NCBI GenBank assembly: GCA_002381765.1
Contig: DFXX01000096.1
Span: 22,868 to 40,263 of the forward strand
From: Bacteriovoracaceae bacterium UBA4097
GTDB lineage: Bacteria; Bdellovibrionota; Bacteriovoracia; Bacteriovoracales; Bacteriovoracaceae
Reading direction: 5' to 3'
DNA length: 17,396 nucleotides
Shown here piece by piece: positions 8,645-15,919 of this stretch. Every line of letters starts with the position of its first letter. Positions within the stretch are counted from its first letter, which is position 1. Below the pieces are notes generated by a model. It was not told the origin of the DNA and did not search any database. It saw only the letters and a program-made list of their open reading frames with translations. A program made the position numbers and the translations under genes.

Positions 8645-9577
8645 ATGAATGACTCTCATGCTAAGACCGTCGTTATTACAGGAGCTTCCAGTGGCATAGG
8701 CAAGGCGATAGCCCTGACCTTGGCCAGAGATGGCATGAACTTGGTACTGGCCGCAAGACGAGAAGCCATCCTGCAGGAAGTGGCGAGCGAATGTGAAGCC
8801 ATGGGAGGTACTGCTATTGCCGTTAAAACCGATGTTACAAATATGAGAGAAGTGGAAAACCTGAAGGAGACGGCTATCAGCTTTTTTGGCGCTATAGATG
8901 TCTGGATCAATAATGCTGGAACCATGGCCATAGGTGAATTTAATGAAACTCCCCTTGAGGCCCATGAGCAAGTTATCAAAACAAATCTCATGGCCCCTCT
9001 CTACGGCATTTACACTATCCTTCCCCATTTTAAAGAAAGAAATAAAGGTATTATCATCAACACCGTATCCATTGGTGCTTATGTTCCAACTCCTTTTGCA
9101 GCTTCATACTCAGCAGGGAAATTTGGTTTACGTGGTTTGGATGAAGCTGTAAGAAGTGAGGTGAAGGAGTTCAGCAATATTCATCTGTGTGATGTGAATC
9201 CTGCTTTTATCAATACGCCCGGCAATCTTCATGCTGCAAACTATACAGGAAAAGAAATTCACATGTCCCCACCGGTTTATGATCCTTTTCAGGTGGCCTA
9301 TGCTGTAAAAAATCTTATTGATAATCCAAAAGAAAATATCATGGTGGGAGGAGCCGCTCGTCTAGCACGCTTGGTCCATTCTATTGCTCCTCATTTTCTG
9401 GGAAGTGCTATTGCTCGTTCTGCTAAGGAATATTTTAGAAAAGCAGAAGCAGCACCAATTACATCAGCTGGCCTATTTTCTCCCACGCCAGAAGGAATTA
9501 CGGCCCGGGGAGAAAATATGAAAAGGCCTTCTCTTCTTAAACGGATTCTGAAGCCTTCGCCTTCAGCTTTTCATTAA
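8645..9577 (+). CDS. Short-chain dehydrogenase/reductase (SDR), probably NADP-dependent
   Basis: This 310-aa protein is a classical SDR in its first 250 residues. It has the nucleotide-binding TGASSGIG at 12-19, basic R38-R39 after the second strand (usual for NADP preference), D63-V64, NNAG at 89-92, catalytic S142, Y155 and K159 (Y-S-A-G-K). The start ATG has a strong AGGGGGA site four bases upstream. The C-terminal 50 residues extend beyond the core, with a basic tail that overlaps metG on the other strand. Membrane-associated SDRs acting on lipids or polyketides can have such tails, but no membrane helix is obvious here. Substrate cannot be told from sequence. It stands alone, so context gives no pathway. 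Confidence 0.9.
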   Translation: MNDSHAKTVVITGASSGIGKAIALTLARDGMNLVLAARREAILQEVASECEAMGGTAIAVKTDVTNMREVENLKETAISFFGAIDVWINNAGTMAIGEFNETPLEAHEQVIKTNLMAPLYGIYTILPHFKERNKGIIINTVSIGAYVPTPFAASYSAGKFGLRGLDEAVRSEVKEFSNIHLCDVNPAFINTPGNLHAANYTGKEIHMSPPVYDPFQVAYAVKNLIDNPKENIMVGGAARLARLVHSIAPHFLGSAIARSAKEYFRKAEAAPITSAGLFSPTPEGITARGENMKRPSLLKRILKPSPSAFH

Positions 9578-11246
9578 GCTCTTCTATCAACTTAGGATCG
9601 ATTTTGGGAACGAGTCCCTGAGGGTCCTGTTGAAGCTTAAAGCCGCTGGCAAAGAAGTTTTTAAGAGCCGTCATATCACCTTGATAGATCTTTTTCACCA
9701 CTTCATCCTCAGAAGTAAGGCCAAAGTAGCCAAGGATGGATTTTGATAACTGTGGAAGATATGGAGTAAAGAACGCTCCAATGACCAGAACGTATACAGT
9801 AGATATAGCGATGGTTTCAGCTGCCTTTTCCTGATCGGTTTTAAACTCAGTCCAGGGAGCTCTTTCAGTGATGAATTGATTTACCTTCGATCCCAAATTC
9901 ATGAGGTGCTCTTGACCTTTTTTAATTTGATAAGAATCAAGAAGATCATGATATTCTTTTACAAAAGTTTCAATCGAGCCAAGATGCTCACTGAAGAATG
10001 ATTCAAATTTTTGAGCTTCCATTCCTTCCGGCCAGTTTTTAGCAGAAAACTTCATCGCGCGATTGATGAAGTTTCCAATGTTATTAGCAAGCTCAGAGTT
10101 AATCTTGAGTTCCATGCCTTTCCAGGTAAAACTTGAATCAGATGTTTCCGGAATTAGTGAAGTCAAATAGAAGCGAAGAGCATCTGATCCAAATTGCTCA
10201 ATTGCTTCCTCTGCATCCACATACCAGCCCTTAGATTTGGAAAATTGCTTACCTTCAAGATTCACATACTGGTTAGCGGGAAGGTCGGTAACAGGGTTTA
10301 CGAACCCAGTGCCTAAACTCATCACAGGGAAAATAATTGAGTGGAAAATGATATTATCTTTCCCAATGAAGTTAACGATCTTTACATCATCACTTCCCCA
10401 CCAGTCTTTGATATAATCTTCACTCGAGCCTGACTCTTTTAAAAACTGCTTCGTATTGGAGACGTAACCGATAGGAGCATCGAACCAAACATAGATCTTC
10501 TTACCTTTGGCTTCCTCTAAAGGAACATCGATTCCCCAGTCAAGATCTCTAGTGATCGCTCGATCTACTAGATTATCTTTGGTGAGGGATTCGACAAAAG
10601 GAACCACGTTTTTTCTCCAATGAGGTTTCCTGGATTCAAACCATTTCTGAAACTTCTCATGAGACTTGGAAAGCATGAGATACCATTGAAAAGAGTCAAC
10701 CGCATTCACATTGGTACTGTTGCAGAACTTACAAACTGGTTTCAGAAGTTTAAGCGGATCAATCCAAGTACCACAACTTGGGCACTCATCCCCACGGGCC
10801 TCAGCATATCCACAAACGTAACATTCCCCCTCTACAAAACGATCGGGTAGAAAATTCTTGCAGTCCTGGCACTGAAGCTGCTTTTCTGCTCTTCTTTCAA
10901 TAAGACCTTTTGAGAGAAGATCATTAAACCACTTTAGAGTTTCTTCTTTGTGGTAATCTTTTGAAGTTTGTCCGAAAAAATCAAATTTTATATCGTACTT
11001 ATCAAAAAGTGCTTTATGGGTTTGGTGCCACTCATTGACGTATTCCTGATAGCTCTTTTTCGCCTTCTGGGCGTTTTGCATGATAGCGACCCCATGCTCG
11101 TCGGATCCACTGATATGGATGGCAGTTTCGCCTTTTTGCTTTTTATGTCTGGTAAAGATATCTGCCGGTAAATAAACACCGGCTATATGGCCAAAATGAA
11201 TAGGCCCATTGGCATAAGGAAGAGCTGAAGTAATCAAATATTTCAT
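9537..11246 (-). CDS. metG: Methionine--tRNA ligase
   Basis: This 569-aa class I aminoacyl-tRNA synthetase charges tRNA-Met in the cytoplasm. The HIGH-type motif is HFGH at 17-20, following ALPYANGPI. The KMSKS loop is FSKSKG at 335-340. The connective insert carries eight cysteines in four CxxC pairs (126/129, 142/145, 155/158, 172/175), the four-knuckle form able to hold two zinc ions. Length stops after the anticodon-binding helical domain: the C-terminal Trbp111-like dimer domain of the 677-aa E. coli enzyme is absent, as in many bacteria. The ATG at 11246 has GAGG four bases upstream. The last 41 bases overlap the convergent SDR gene. I did not find a convincing promoter in the 105-base gap it shares with the helicase gene. 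Confidence 0.97.
   Translation of the reverse strand: MKYLITSALPYANGPIHFGHIAGVYLPADIFTRHKKQKGETAIHISGSDEHGVAIMQNAQKAKKSYQEYVNEWHQTHKALFDKYDIKFDFFGQTSKDYHKEETLKWFNDLLSKGLIERRAEKQLQCQDCKNFLPDRFVEGECYVCGYAEARGDECPSCGTWIDPLKLLKPVCKFCNSTNVNAVDSFQWYLMLSKSHEKFQKWFESRKPHWRKNVVPFVESLTKDNLVDRAITRDLDWGIDVPLEEAKGKKIYVWFDAPIGYVSNTKQFLKESGSSEDYIKDWWGSDDVKIVNFIGKDNIIFHSIIFPVMSLGTGFVNPVTDLPANQYVNLEGKQFSKSKGWYVDAEEAIEQFGSDALRFYLTSLIPETSDSSFTWKGMELKINSELANNIGNFINRAMKFSAKNWPEGMEAQKFESFFSEHLGSIETFVKEYHDLLDSYQIKKGQEHLMNLGSKVNQFITERAPWTEFKTDQEKAAETIAISTVYVLVIGAFFTPYLPQLSKSILGYFGLTSEDEVVKKIYQGDMTALKNFFASGFKLQQDPQGLVPKIDPKLIEELNEKLKAKASESV
9548..9571 (+). terminator. Possible weak terminator inside the SDR/metG overlap
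   Basis: A 6-bp stem (CTGAAG with CTTCAG, 7-base loop) is followed by C and four T. It lies inside the last codons of both convergent genes. The stem is short and the T-run interrupted, so it would be leaky at best for the plus strand. No T-run follows on the minus strand. Confidence 0.25.
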
Positions 11247-11314
11247 AGTGCCTCAAATAAAGTCGTTTAGAGCTAATTAAGTCTACAAAGTAAGGTGTTT
11301 TTTGTCTTTTGATT

Positions 11315-11343
11315 TTGACAGTTGCCCCCCCCTTTTTTATGCT
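11315..11343 (+). promoter_or_regulatory. Sigma-70 promoter for a leaderless or near-leaderless helicase transcript
   Basis: A perfect TTGACA (11315-11320), a 17-base spacer and TATGCT (11338-11343) lie directly before the helicase ATG. Only eight bases separate the -10 box from the ATG, so transcription should begin within about 0-2 bases of the start codon. This agrees with the lack of a ribosome site. The spacer contains C8 followed by T6, a slippage-prone tract. Confidence 0.6.
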
Positions 11344-11351
11344 CCACCTAC

Positions 11352-13364
11352 ATGATTTCCCTCAATGGTCTAAACCCAGAACAACGCAAAGCTGCCGAAA
11401 CGGTGGTAGGTCCCCTCCTTATTCTGGCGGGAGCTGGCTCTGGTAAAACCAGAACGGTTACCTATCGAATTGCCCATATGCTGGATAATCTCAAGATACC
11501 GGGAAGCGAGATTCTGGCGGTGAGTTTTACCAATAAAGCAGCTGCTGAAATGAAAGAGCGCGTTGCTCATCTGGTAAGCTCAAAGATTCGCAAGGGCATT
11601 ACCCTCTCGACCTTCCACTCATTGGGAATCAGAATTCTTCGAGAAGATATTCATCATCTGGGCTACAATAATCTCTTCACCATCTATGATCAGGCCGACC
11701 AGATGAGCATAGTGAGAGAAGGTTTGAAGAATTACCGGTCTGGTAAAAATTTTGATCGTGGCATAGTGATGGCGAAAATCGGTCTCTTAAAAAATAAAGG
11801 CATTTCGGCTGCAGAGTTTCCCAAAAGTGATCAGTACGACCCTGAAAATAATTACGATGGGGCCGTGGAGTATATCTACCACTTCTATCAGGATAAGCTT
11901 CAATTCTACAATGCCCTGGATTTTGACGACATCCTTTATCTAGTAGTTAAACTTTTTAATAATCATCCTGAAATCGCCAAGAAATATTCTGAGCGCTTCA
12001 AATACATCATGATCGATGAGTACCAGGATACCAATAGCCTCCAGTTCAGTATGATCCAGGCCTTGACCAGCACTCATCAGAATATTTGTGTTGTAGGAGA
12101 TGACGATCAAGCGATATATGCCTTCCGAGGTGCTGATATTTCTAATATTTTGAATTTCGAGAAACAATATCCAAATACCAGCGTGATTAAACTGGAAGAG
12201 AATTATCGCTCAACCTTTCCCATTCTGAATCTTGCCAACCAAGTCATTAAAGAAAATCTAAATAGAAAAGAGAAGACCATGAGGACTTCTCAGCAGGAAG
12301 GGGCCTTACCGCAACTCTGGGCGGCCGGTGACTCCGATCATGAAGCTGCCATTATCGTGGAAGATATCATCAAGATGCAGTCTCACGGGATTCCCTTATC
12401 TGATATTGCAATCCTGTATCGGTCTAACACTCAAGTTCCTCCCATAGAAGATCAATTGAGAATTTCTCAAGTTCCCTACAACATCATTGGGGGACAAAAG
12501 TTTTATGAAAAAAAAGAAATAAAAGATATCATCGCTTATCTAACCGTTATTCAGAACCCTCGGGATGAGCTTGCTCTTAGACGGGTGCTTAATGTGCCTA
12601 ACCGAGGAATCGGTTCTGTTACGTTGAATAAGTTTCTCACAATCGCCGCAGATAATAAGCAGCATCTCTTTCATGCTCTTGCCGATGTTGAAGATCATGA
12701 GGGGATTCAAACCTTCATTGGCATTATACGTAAATATCAGATTCTCTTCAATGAGCAGCCTCTCCTACCTACCATCACTCAATTAGTGGATGAAATTAAT
12801 TACTATGATTTCATTGAAAAGAGTTATGACAGCACGAAACTCTCTACCCGCAAAAAAGAAGATGTTAAAAATTTCATACTTGCCGCTGATCGATTCCAGG
12901 ACCGCTACCAAAGTGATGCCACTCTAAAAAACTTTGTGGAAAGACTTCTTTTGGCCGATGCTCATGATACTCAAAGCAGTAATGATGAAGCTAAGAAAAA
13001 TGAAGTCACCCTTATGACTCTCCATGCATCTAAAGGTCTTGAGTTCGATAATGTTTTCTTAGTAGGAATTGAAGAAGAACTACTTCCTCATAAGAAAACC
13101 ATCTTAGATGGTACCGATATCAATGAAGAGCGCAGATTATGCTATGTGGGAGTCACGAGAGCTCGAAAGAAGCTCATTATGACTTATGCAAAAGAGCGCA
13201 AAATCTACAACAAGATGACTCCTCGCTTTAAGTCTCGTTTTATTCTTGAACTGACGGAATGTTACAAGGAATTAGATCGTACTAACTTTGGAGATATGTC
13301 AGAGGATGAAGTCCAAGACTTCAAGAAAAATTTCTTTGGCAGTCTAATGGATTCGATTAAATGA
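11352..13364 (+). CDS. rep: UvrD/Rep-family superfamily 1A DNA helicase, closest to Rep
   Basis: This 670-aa ATP-driven 3'-5' DNA helicase has all SF1A motifs: Walker A AGAGSGKT at 26-33, TFTNKAA-like SFTNKAA (motif Ia), D222-E223 in DEYQDTN (motif II), DDDQAIYAFRG with Q253 (motif III), NYRS (motif IV), LHASKGLEF near 558 (motif V) and YVGVTRARK with R603 (motif VI). The size matches E. coli Rep (673 aa) rather than UvrD/PcrA (about 720), and LSTFHSLGIRILRE plus the IPY/IGG and EIKD region read more like Rep; the symbol is a family-level judgement. The ATG at 11352 starts exactly where the conserved L-N-x-x-Q region begins. An upstream in-frame TTG at 11322 would lie inside the promoter spacer. 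The stop overlaps the next gene. It probably helps replication forks past obstacles. Confidence 0.93.
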   Translation: MISLNGLNPEQRKAAETVVGPLLILAGAGSGKTRTVTYRIAHMLDNLKIPGSEILAVSFTNKAAAEMKERVAHLVSSKIRKGITLSTFHSLGIRILREDIHHLGYNNLFTIYDQADQMSIVREGLKNYRSGKNFDRGIVMAKIGLLKNKGISAAEFPKSDQYDPENNYDGAVEYIYHFYQDKLQFYNALDFDDILYLVVKLFNNHPEIAKKYSERFKYIMIDEYQDTNSLQFSMIQALTSTHQNICVVGDDDQAIYAFRGADISNILNFEKQYPNTSVIKLEENYRSTFPILNLANQVIKENLNRKEKTMRTSQQEGALPQLWAAGDSDHEAAIIVEDIIKMQSHGIPLSDIAILYRSNTQVPPIEDQLRISQVPYNIIGGQKFYEKKEIKDIIAYLTVIQNPRDELALRRVLNVPNRGIGSVTLNKFLTIAADNKQHLFHALADVEDHEGIQTFIGIIRKYQILFNEQPLLPTITQLVDEINYYDFIEKSYDSTKLSTRKKEDVKNFILAADRFQDRYQSDATLKNFVERLLLADAHDTQSSNDEAKKNEVTLMTLHASKGLEFDNVFLVGIEEELLPHKKTILDGTDINEERRLCYVGVTRARKKLIMTYAKERKIYNKMTPRFKSRFILELTECYKELDRTNFGDMSEDEVQDFKKNFFGSLMDSIK

Positions 13365-13669
13365 AGCTTTTAGAACTTATTACTCTTTTACACAACTGGC
13401 TTACCGATAAAGATTTTATGTGGTGGCCGTTCTCATTTTTAAGACCAGAGAAGAATATTGCTATCACCTTCAAGCTTACACTTCTTATGACTGCATGCTT
13501 TGGGGGAATGGCGTTCATATTTTTTACCGTATACTCAATCATGAATAATGCTTTGACTGCTCAATCTTTTATTCTGACTTTTTTAACTTGTTTAACTTTT
13601 TTTTTCTTATGGTTCAACTTGATTACCCGGCCCTTATGGAACAGAAGAGCTAGAAATCAAAATAAGTAA
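13361..13669 (+). CDS. Small two-helix membrane protein, unknown function
   Basis: This 102-aa protein has an ATG that shares an ATGA overlap with the helicase stop, so its translation should be coupled to the helicase. Residues 37-60 and 67-88 are clear membrane helices (the second very Phe-rich). The N-terminal 35 residues are amphipathic with Trp pairs, and the C-terminus is basic (NRRARNQNK), predicted to stay in the cytoplasm. I do not recognise the family. Pairing with a helicase may be only transcriptional convenience. Confidence 0.7.
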   Translation: MKLLELITLLHNWLTDKDFMWWPFSFLRPEKNIAITFKLTLLMTACFGGMAFIFFTVYSIMNNALTAQSFILTFLTCLTFFFLWFNLITRPLWNRRARNQNK

Positions 13670-13705
13670 GCAACTACTCCTTAGTTACTCGAAGTAGAGT
13701 TGAAG

Positions 13706-13725
13706 AAAAAGGCCATCCCTGGCCT
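13706..13725 (-). terminator. Intrinsic terminator ending the liu-type/lipoprotein operon
   Basis: On the minus strand AGGCCA-GGGA-TGGCCT forms a 6-bp GC-rich stem with a four-base loop, and runs directly into a T-tract. It lies 65 bases after the lipoprotein stop, in the 120-base gap (13670-13789) between convergent genes. On the plus strand no T-run follows it. I see no good terminator for the helicase pair in the same gap. Confidence 0.55.
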
Positions 13726-13789
13726 CGAGAATCCATCCGTGGAAGACCTCTTCCTGATGGTCTAAAATGTAATTTATTTTTTAATTATA

Positions 13790-14155
13790 CTATTCAACAA
13801 TATCTTCAGGAATCATATTGCCTGAAGTAAAACCGGTAATCGTAAAGCCTCTTGGAAGGTAAAGTCCAAAAGTCAGGAAAGAAATAAGCATATCTTGAGG
13901 GTTTTTCTGCTCATAAATAATGAGCTTTGAAATTCCATCATAGCCGGCCTTTCTCACCTCTTCATCGATATAAACCACATGATTGTCTGGCTCAATTCCC
14001 CAGAAATAAAAATCCTTATGCCCTTCAATCAAAACTTCTTTTTGATGAGCAGGATTTCCTTCAAAGGAAACAGGAATATTGTTTTTTGAGCGGAAATGTA
14101 TAGTAGTGCAACTAACCGTCAGACTCAGAACAAAAAAGAATTGAAGAATTTTCAT
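13790..14155 (-). CDS. Small Bor-like lipoprotein
   Basis: The protein has 121 aa when started at ATG 14155; a TTG nine bases upstream is also in frame but less likely. The signal peptide ends in LTVSC with the lipidated Cys at 16 (Thr rather than Leu at -3, a mild departure). The body has an aromatic start (DFYFWGI), a middle IDEEVRKAGYDGISKLIIYE and the ending LTFGLYLPRGFTI. This arrangement recalls phage-lambda Bor/Iss lipoproteins, which end in lT-G-i-Y-tP, but the paired cysteines of Bor are absent, so I call it Bor-like only. It lies 46 bases after the crotonase gene and just before a terminator. It could be the last gene of that operon or have its own promoter at 14164-14192. Confidence 0.75.
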   Translation of the reverse strand: MKILQFFFVLSLTVSCTTIHFRSKNNIPVSFEGNPAHQKEVLIEGHKDFYFWGIEPDNHVVYIDEEVRKAGYDGISKLIIYEQKNPQDMLISFLTFGLYLPRGFTITGFTSGNMIPEDIVE

Positions 14156-14170
14156 ATCCTTCAATTCTTT
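14135..14170 (-). repeat. Perfect 12-bp inverted repeat around the lipoprotein start codon
   Basis: AAAGAATTGAAG and its exact complement CTTCAATTCTTT flank a 12-base loop (14147-14158). In a minus-strand transcript the stem holds most of the GAAGG ribosome-binding bases and the ATG lies in the loop. It may be a translational switch, or a DNA operator, since it also covers the proposed -10 box. Confidence 0.6.
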
Positions 14171-14192
14171 AGGTCGCGGAACAAGATGTCAA
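14164..14192 (-). promoter_or_regulatory. Candidate promoter of the lipoprotein gene
   Basis: On the minus strand a perfect TTGACA (14192-14187), 17 bases and AAGAAT (14169-14164, 4 of 6) precede the ATG by eight bases. This is the same geometry as at the helicase gene. A perfect A5-TA-T5 palindrome (14192-14203) next to the -35 box could act as an UP element. The weak -10 keeps confidence low. Confidence 0.35.
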
Positions 14193-14201
14193 AAAATATT
14201 T

Positions 14202-15017
14202 TTAATAATGATCGAAAGTCGGTTTCTTTTTTTCAAGCATCCCATCTAATGCTTTAAAATGGTCCGATGAGCGCTGAGTGATTCCCTGATAAGCGGCCAT
14301 CAACTCCAGATGCGATTGAAGATCATTTTGATAAGCATGAACAACAGCTTTCTTAGTCATTTGGAGGGCAATTGGAGGAAGAGTCGCCAATTGATCGGCA
14401 ATTTCCGTGGTTTTCTTTTTCAATTCTTCCGGTAGGACCACTTGATTCACTAGCCCCATACTCAGAGCCTCTTCTGCAGTATAGGACTTACAAGTGAGGA
14501 ACATCTCCATCGCTTTTCCAAAACCTATTAGCCTTGTCAGGAAAAAAGCTCCTCCATCTCCAGGCACAAGTCCCACTTTTGCAAAGGTTTCAGCAAAGGT
14601 GGCCGTGGTGGAAGAAATTCTAAGATCACACATCGCTGCCAAATCGCATCCGGCCCCTACGGCCGCTCCATTTATCATGGCAATAAGCGGTGTCTTCAAC
14701 TGAGAGATGGTTGAGGGTATTTGCTGAATACCTGCTTGATAAGCTTCCCGCAGCTCATTGGATTCCCCAGCGAACATGCCGCTTTTTCCTCTCATAGCTT
14801 TTACATCACCACCGGCGCAGAAATTTTTTCCTGCTCCAGTAAGGACGATGGCCCTGACATCCTTATCCCGATCGGCATATTTTAAGACTTCAACTAAATC
14901 CTTAACCATACTGATGGAGTAAGCATTACTGGCCTCAGCTCTGTTAAGCGTAATCCATAGTGTTGAAAGATTTTTTTCAACAATTAAGTCCTCGAACTGT
15001 TTTAAATACATACTCAC
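14202..15017 (-). CDS. Crotonase-family protein in the liu-type operon, atypical active site
   Basis: This 271-aa enoyl-CoA hydratase/isomerase-fold protein starts at GTG 15017, sharing a GTGA overlap with the HMG-CoA lyase stop and having AGG four bases upstream; ATG 15011 is the alternative. The CoA-binding oxyanion features are present: FCAGGDVKAM at 66-75 and NGAAVGAGC at 116-124. The context, directly after HMG-CoA lyase, suggests 3-methylglutaconyl-CoA hydratase (LiuC role). However, the two catalytic glutamates of rat enoyl-CoA hydratase (E144 and E164) align with D125 in GAGCD and F145 in FAETF. Asp at the first place is seen in some crotonase isomerases such as PaaG. So the fold is certain, but the hydratase reaction is doubtful; it may be an isomerase or act on another acyl-CoA. 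Confidence 0.9.
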   Translation of the reverse strand: MSMYLKQFEDLIVEKNLSTLWITLNRAEASNAYSISMVKDLVEVLKYADRDKDVRAIVLTGAGKNFCAGGDVKAMRGKSGMFAGESNELREAYQAGIQQIPSTISQLKTPLIAMINGAAVGAGCDLAAMCDLRISSTTATFAETFAKVGLVPGDGGAFFLTRLIGFGKAMEMFLTCKSYTAEEALSMGLVNQVVLPEELKKKTTEIADQLATLPPIALQMTKKAVVHAYQNDLQSHLELMAAYQGITQRSSDHFKALDGMLEKKKPTFDHY

Positions 15018-15916
15018 ACTTTACCTGTACCTAGATAGGCTTTAAGAAACTTCGATTCAGTTTCACGATTTATCTTACTAAGCATAAAGCTTGATGCTTT
15101 AGCGAGCTTGGCCAAATCGATACCGGTTTTTAAACCCTGACTTTCAAGAAGATACCAAACATCTTCCGTGGCCACATTACCTGTTGCACCTTTAGCGTAT
15201 GGGCAACCACCAATTCCCCCTGCAGAGGAATCAAAAATTCGAATACCTTCTTCCAAAGAAACCAGAATATTGGCCAAGGCCATCCCCCTAGTATCATGGA
15301 GATGCATCGCCAGATTATCCAGAGATATTTCAGCTTTAAGGGCCTTAAGATATTTCTTTACCTGGGAAGGAACAGCAACCCCAATTGTGTCTCCAACAGA
15401 GATTTCATATACACCCAGATTTAGGAATCTTTTTGCGACTAGGATTAATTCCTTCTCACTCATCTCCCCTTCATAAGGGCAACCAAAGGCGGTAGAGATA
15501 TACCCTCTAATTTTAATACCATCTTGTTTGGCCTGAATTGCAACATCTTTCATTCTCTCAAAGCTTTCATCGACTGAGGCATTGATATTTTTTTTTGTGA
15601 AAGTATTTGATGTCGCACTAAATAGAGCAATCTCTTTGACTCCAGAAGCTTTAGCAGCTTCATATCCTTTCAGATTAGGAACAAGGCAAGGGAAGCTTAT
15701 CCCTTTCTTCATTAGTGAGCCTTTGACTTTCTCAAATAAGGCAGGAGCATCACTCATCTGTGGAATCGCCGGAGCCTTTACAAAGCTAGTGACCTCAATG
15801 GTCTTAAGCCCAGCATCTGCTAATAGACTTATGAAATTAAATTTATCCTCGGTAGGAAGAATTATCTTTTCATTTTGTAGTCCATCACGAGGACCAACTT
15901 CCACAATTTTAACCAT
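15014..15916 (-). CDS. liuE: Hydroxymethylglutaryl-CoA lyase
   Basis: This 300-aa TIM-barrel enzyme of the HMGL/DRE-TIM family splits HMG-CoA into acetyl-CoA and acetoacetate, the last step of leucine breakdown. Seen in the sequence: VGPRDGLQNE at 7-16, with R10 and metal ligand D11; metal ligands H205 and H207 in MHLHDTRG; and the lyase signature GGCPYAKGATGNVATED with catalytic C238. The N-terminal KIVEVGPRDG begins almost at once, so there is no targeting extension. The start ATG follows the biotin-carrier stop by three bases with GGAG six bases upstream; the stop overlaps the crotonase start. The carboxylase genes just upstream support leucine/isovalerate catabolism. Confidence 0.96.
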   Translation of the reverse strand: MVKIVEVGPRDGLQNEKIILPTEDKFNFISLLADAGLKTIEVTSFVKAPAIPQMSDAPALFEKVKGSLMKKGISFPCLVPNLKGYEAAKASGVKEIALFSATSNTFTKKNINASVDESFERMKDVAIQAKQDGIKIRGYISTAFGCPYEGEMSEKELILVAKRFLNLGVYEISVGDTIGVAVPSQVKKYLKALKAEISLDNLAMHLHDTRGMALANILVSLEEGIRIFDSSAGGIGGCPYAKGATGNVATEDVWYLLESQGLKTGIDLAKLAKASSFMLSKINRETESKFLKAYLGTGKV

Positions 15917-15919
15917 GAG

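Noticed and set aside
11322..11351. Upstream TTG start for the helicase
   Set aside because: It lies inside the spacer of a near-perfect promoter, and the added residues come from the C8T6 tract.
13744..13783. Plus-strand terminator for the 102-aa gene (AGACC/GGTCT stem, later T6)
   Set aside because: The stem is only 5 bp with a 10-base loop, and the T-run begins about 14 bases after it, too far for an intrinsic terminator.
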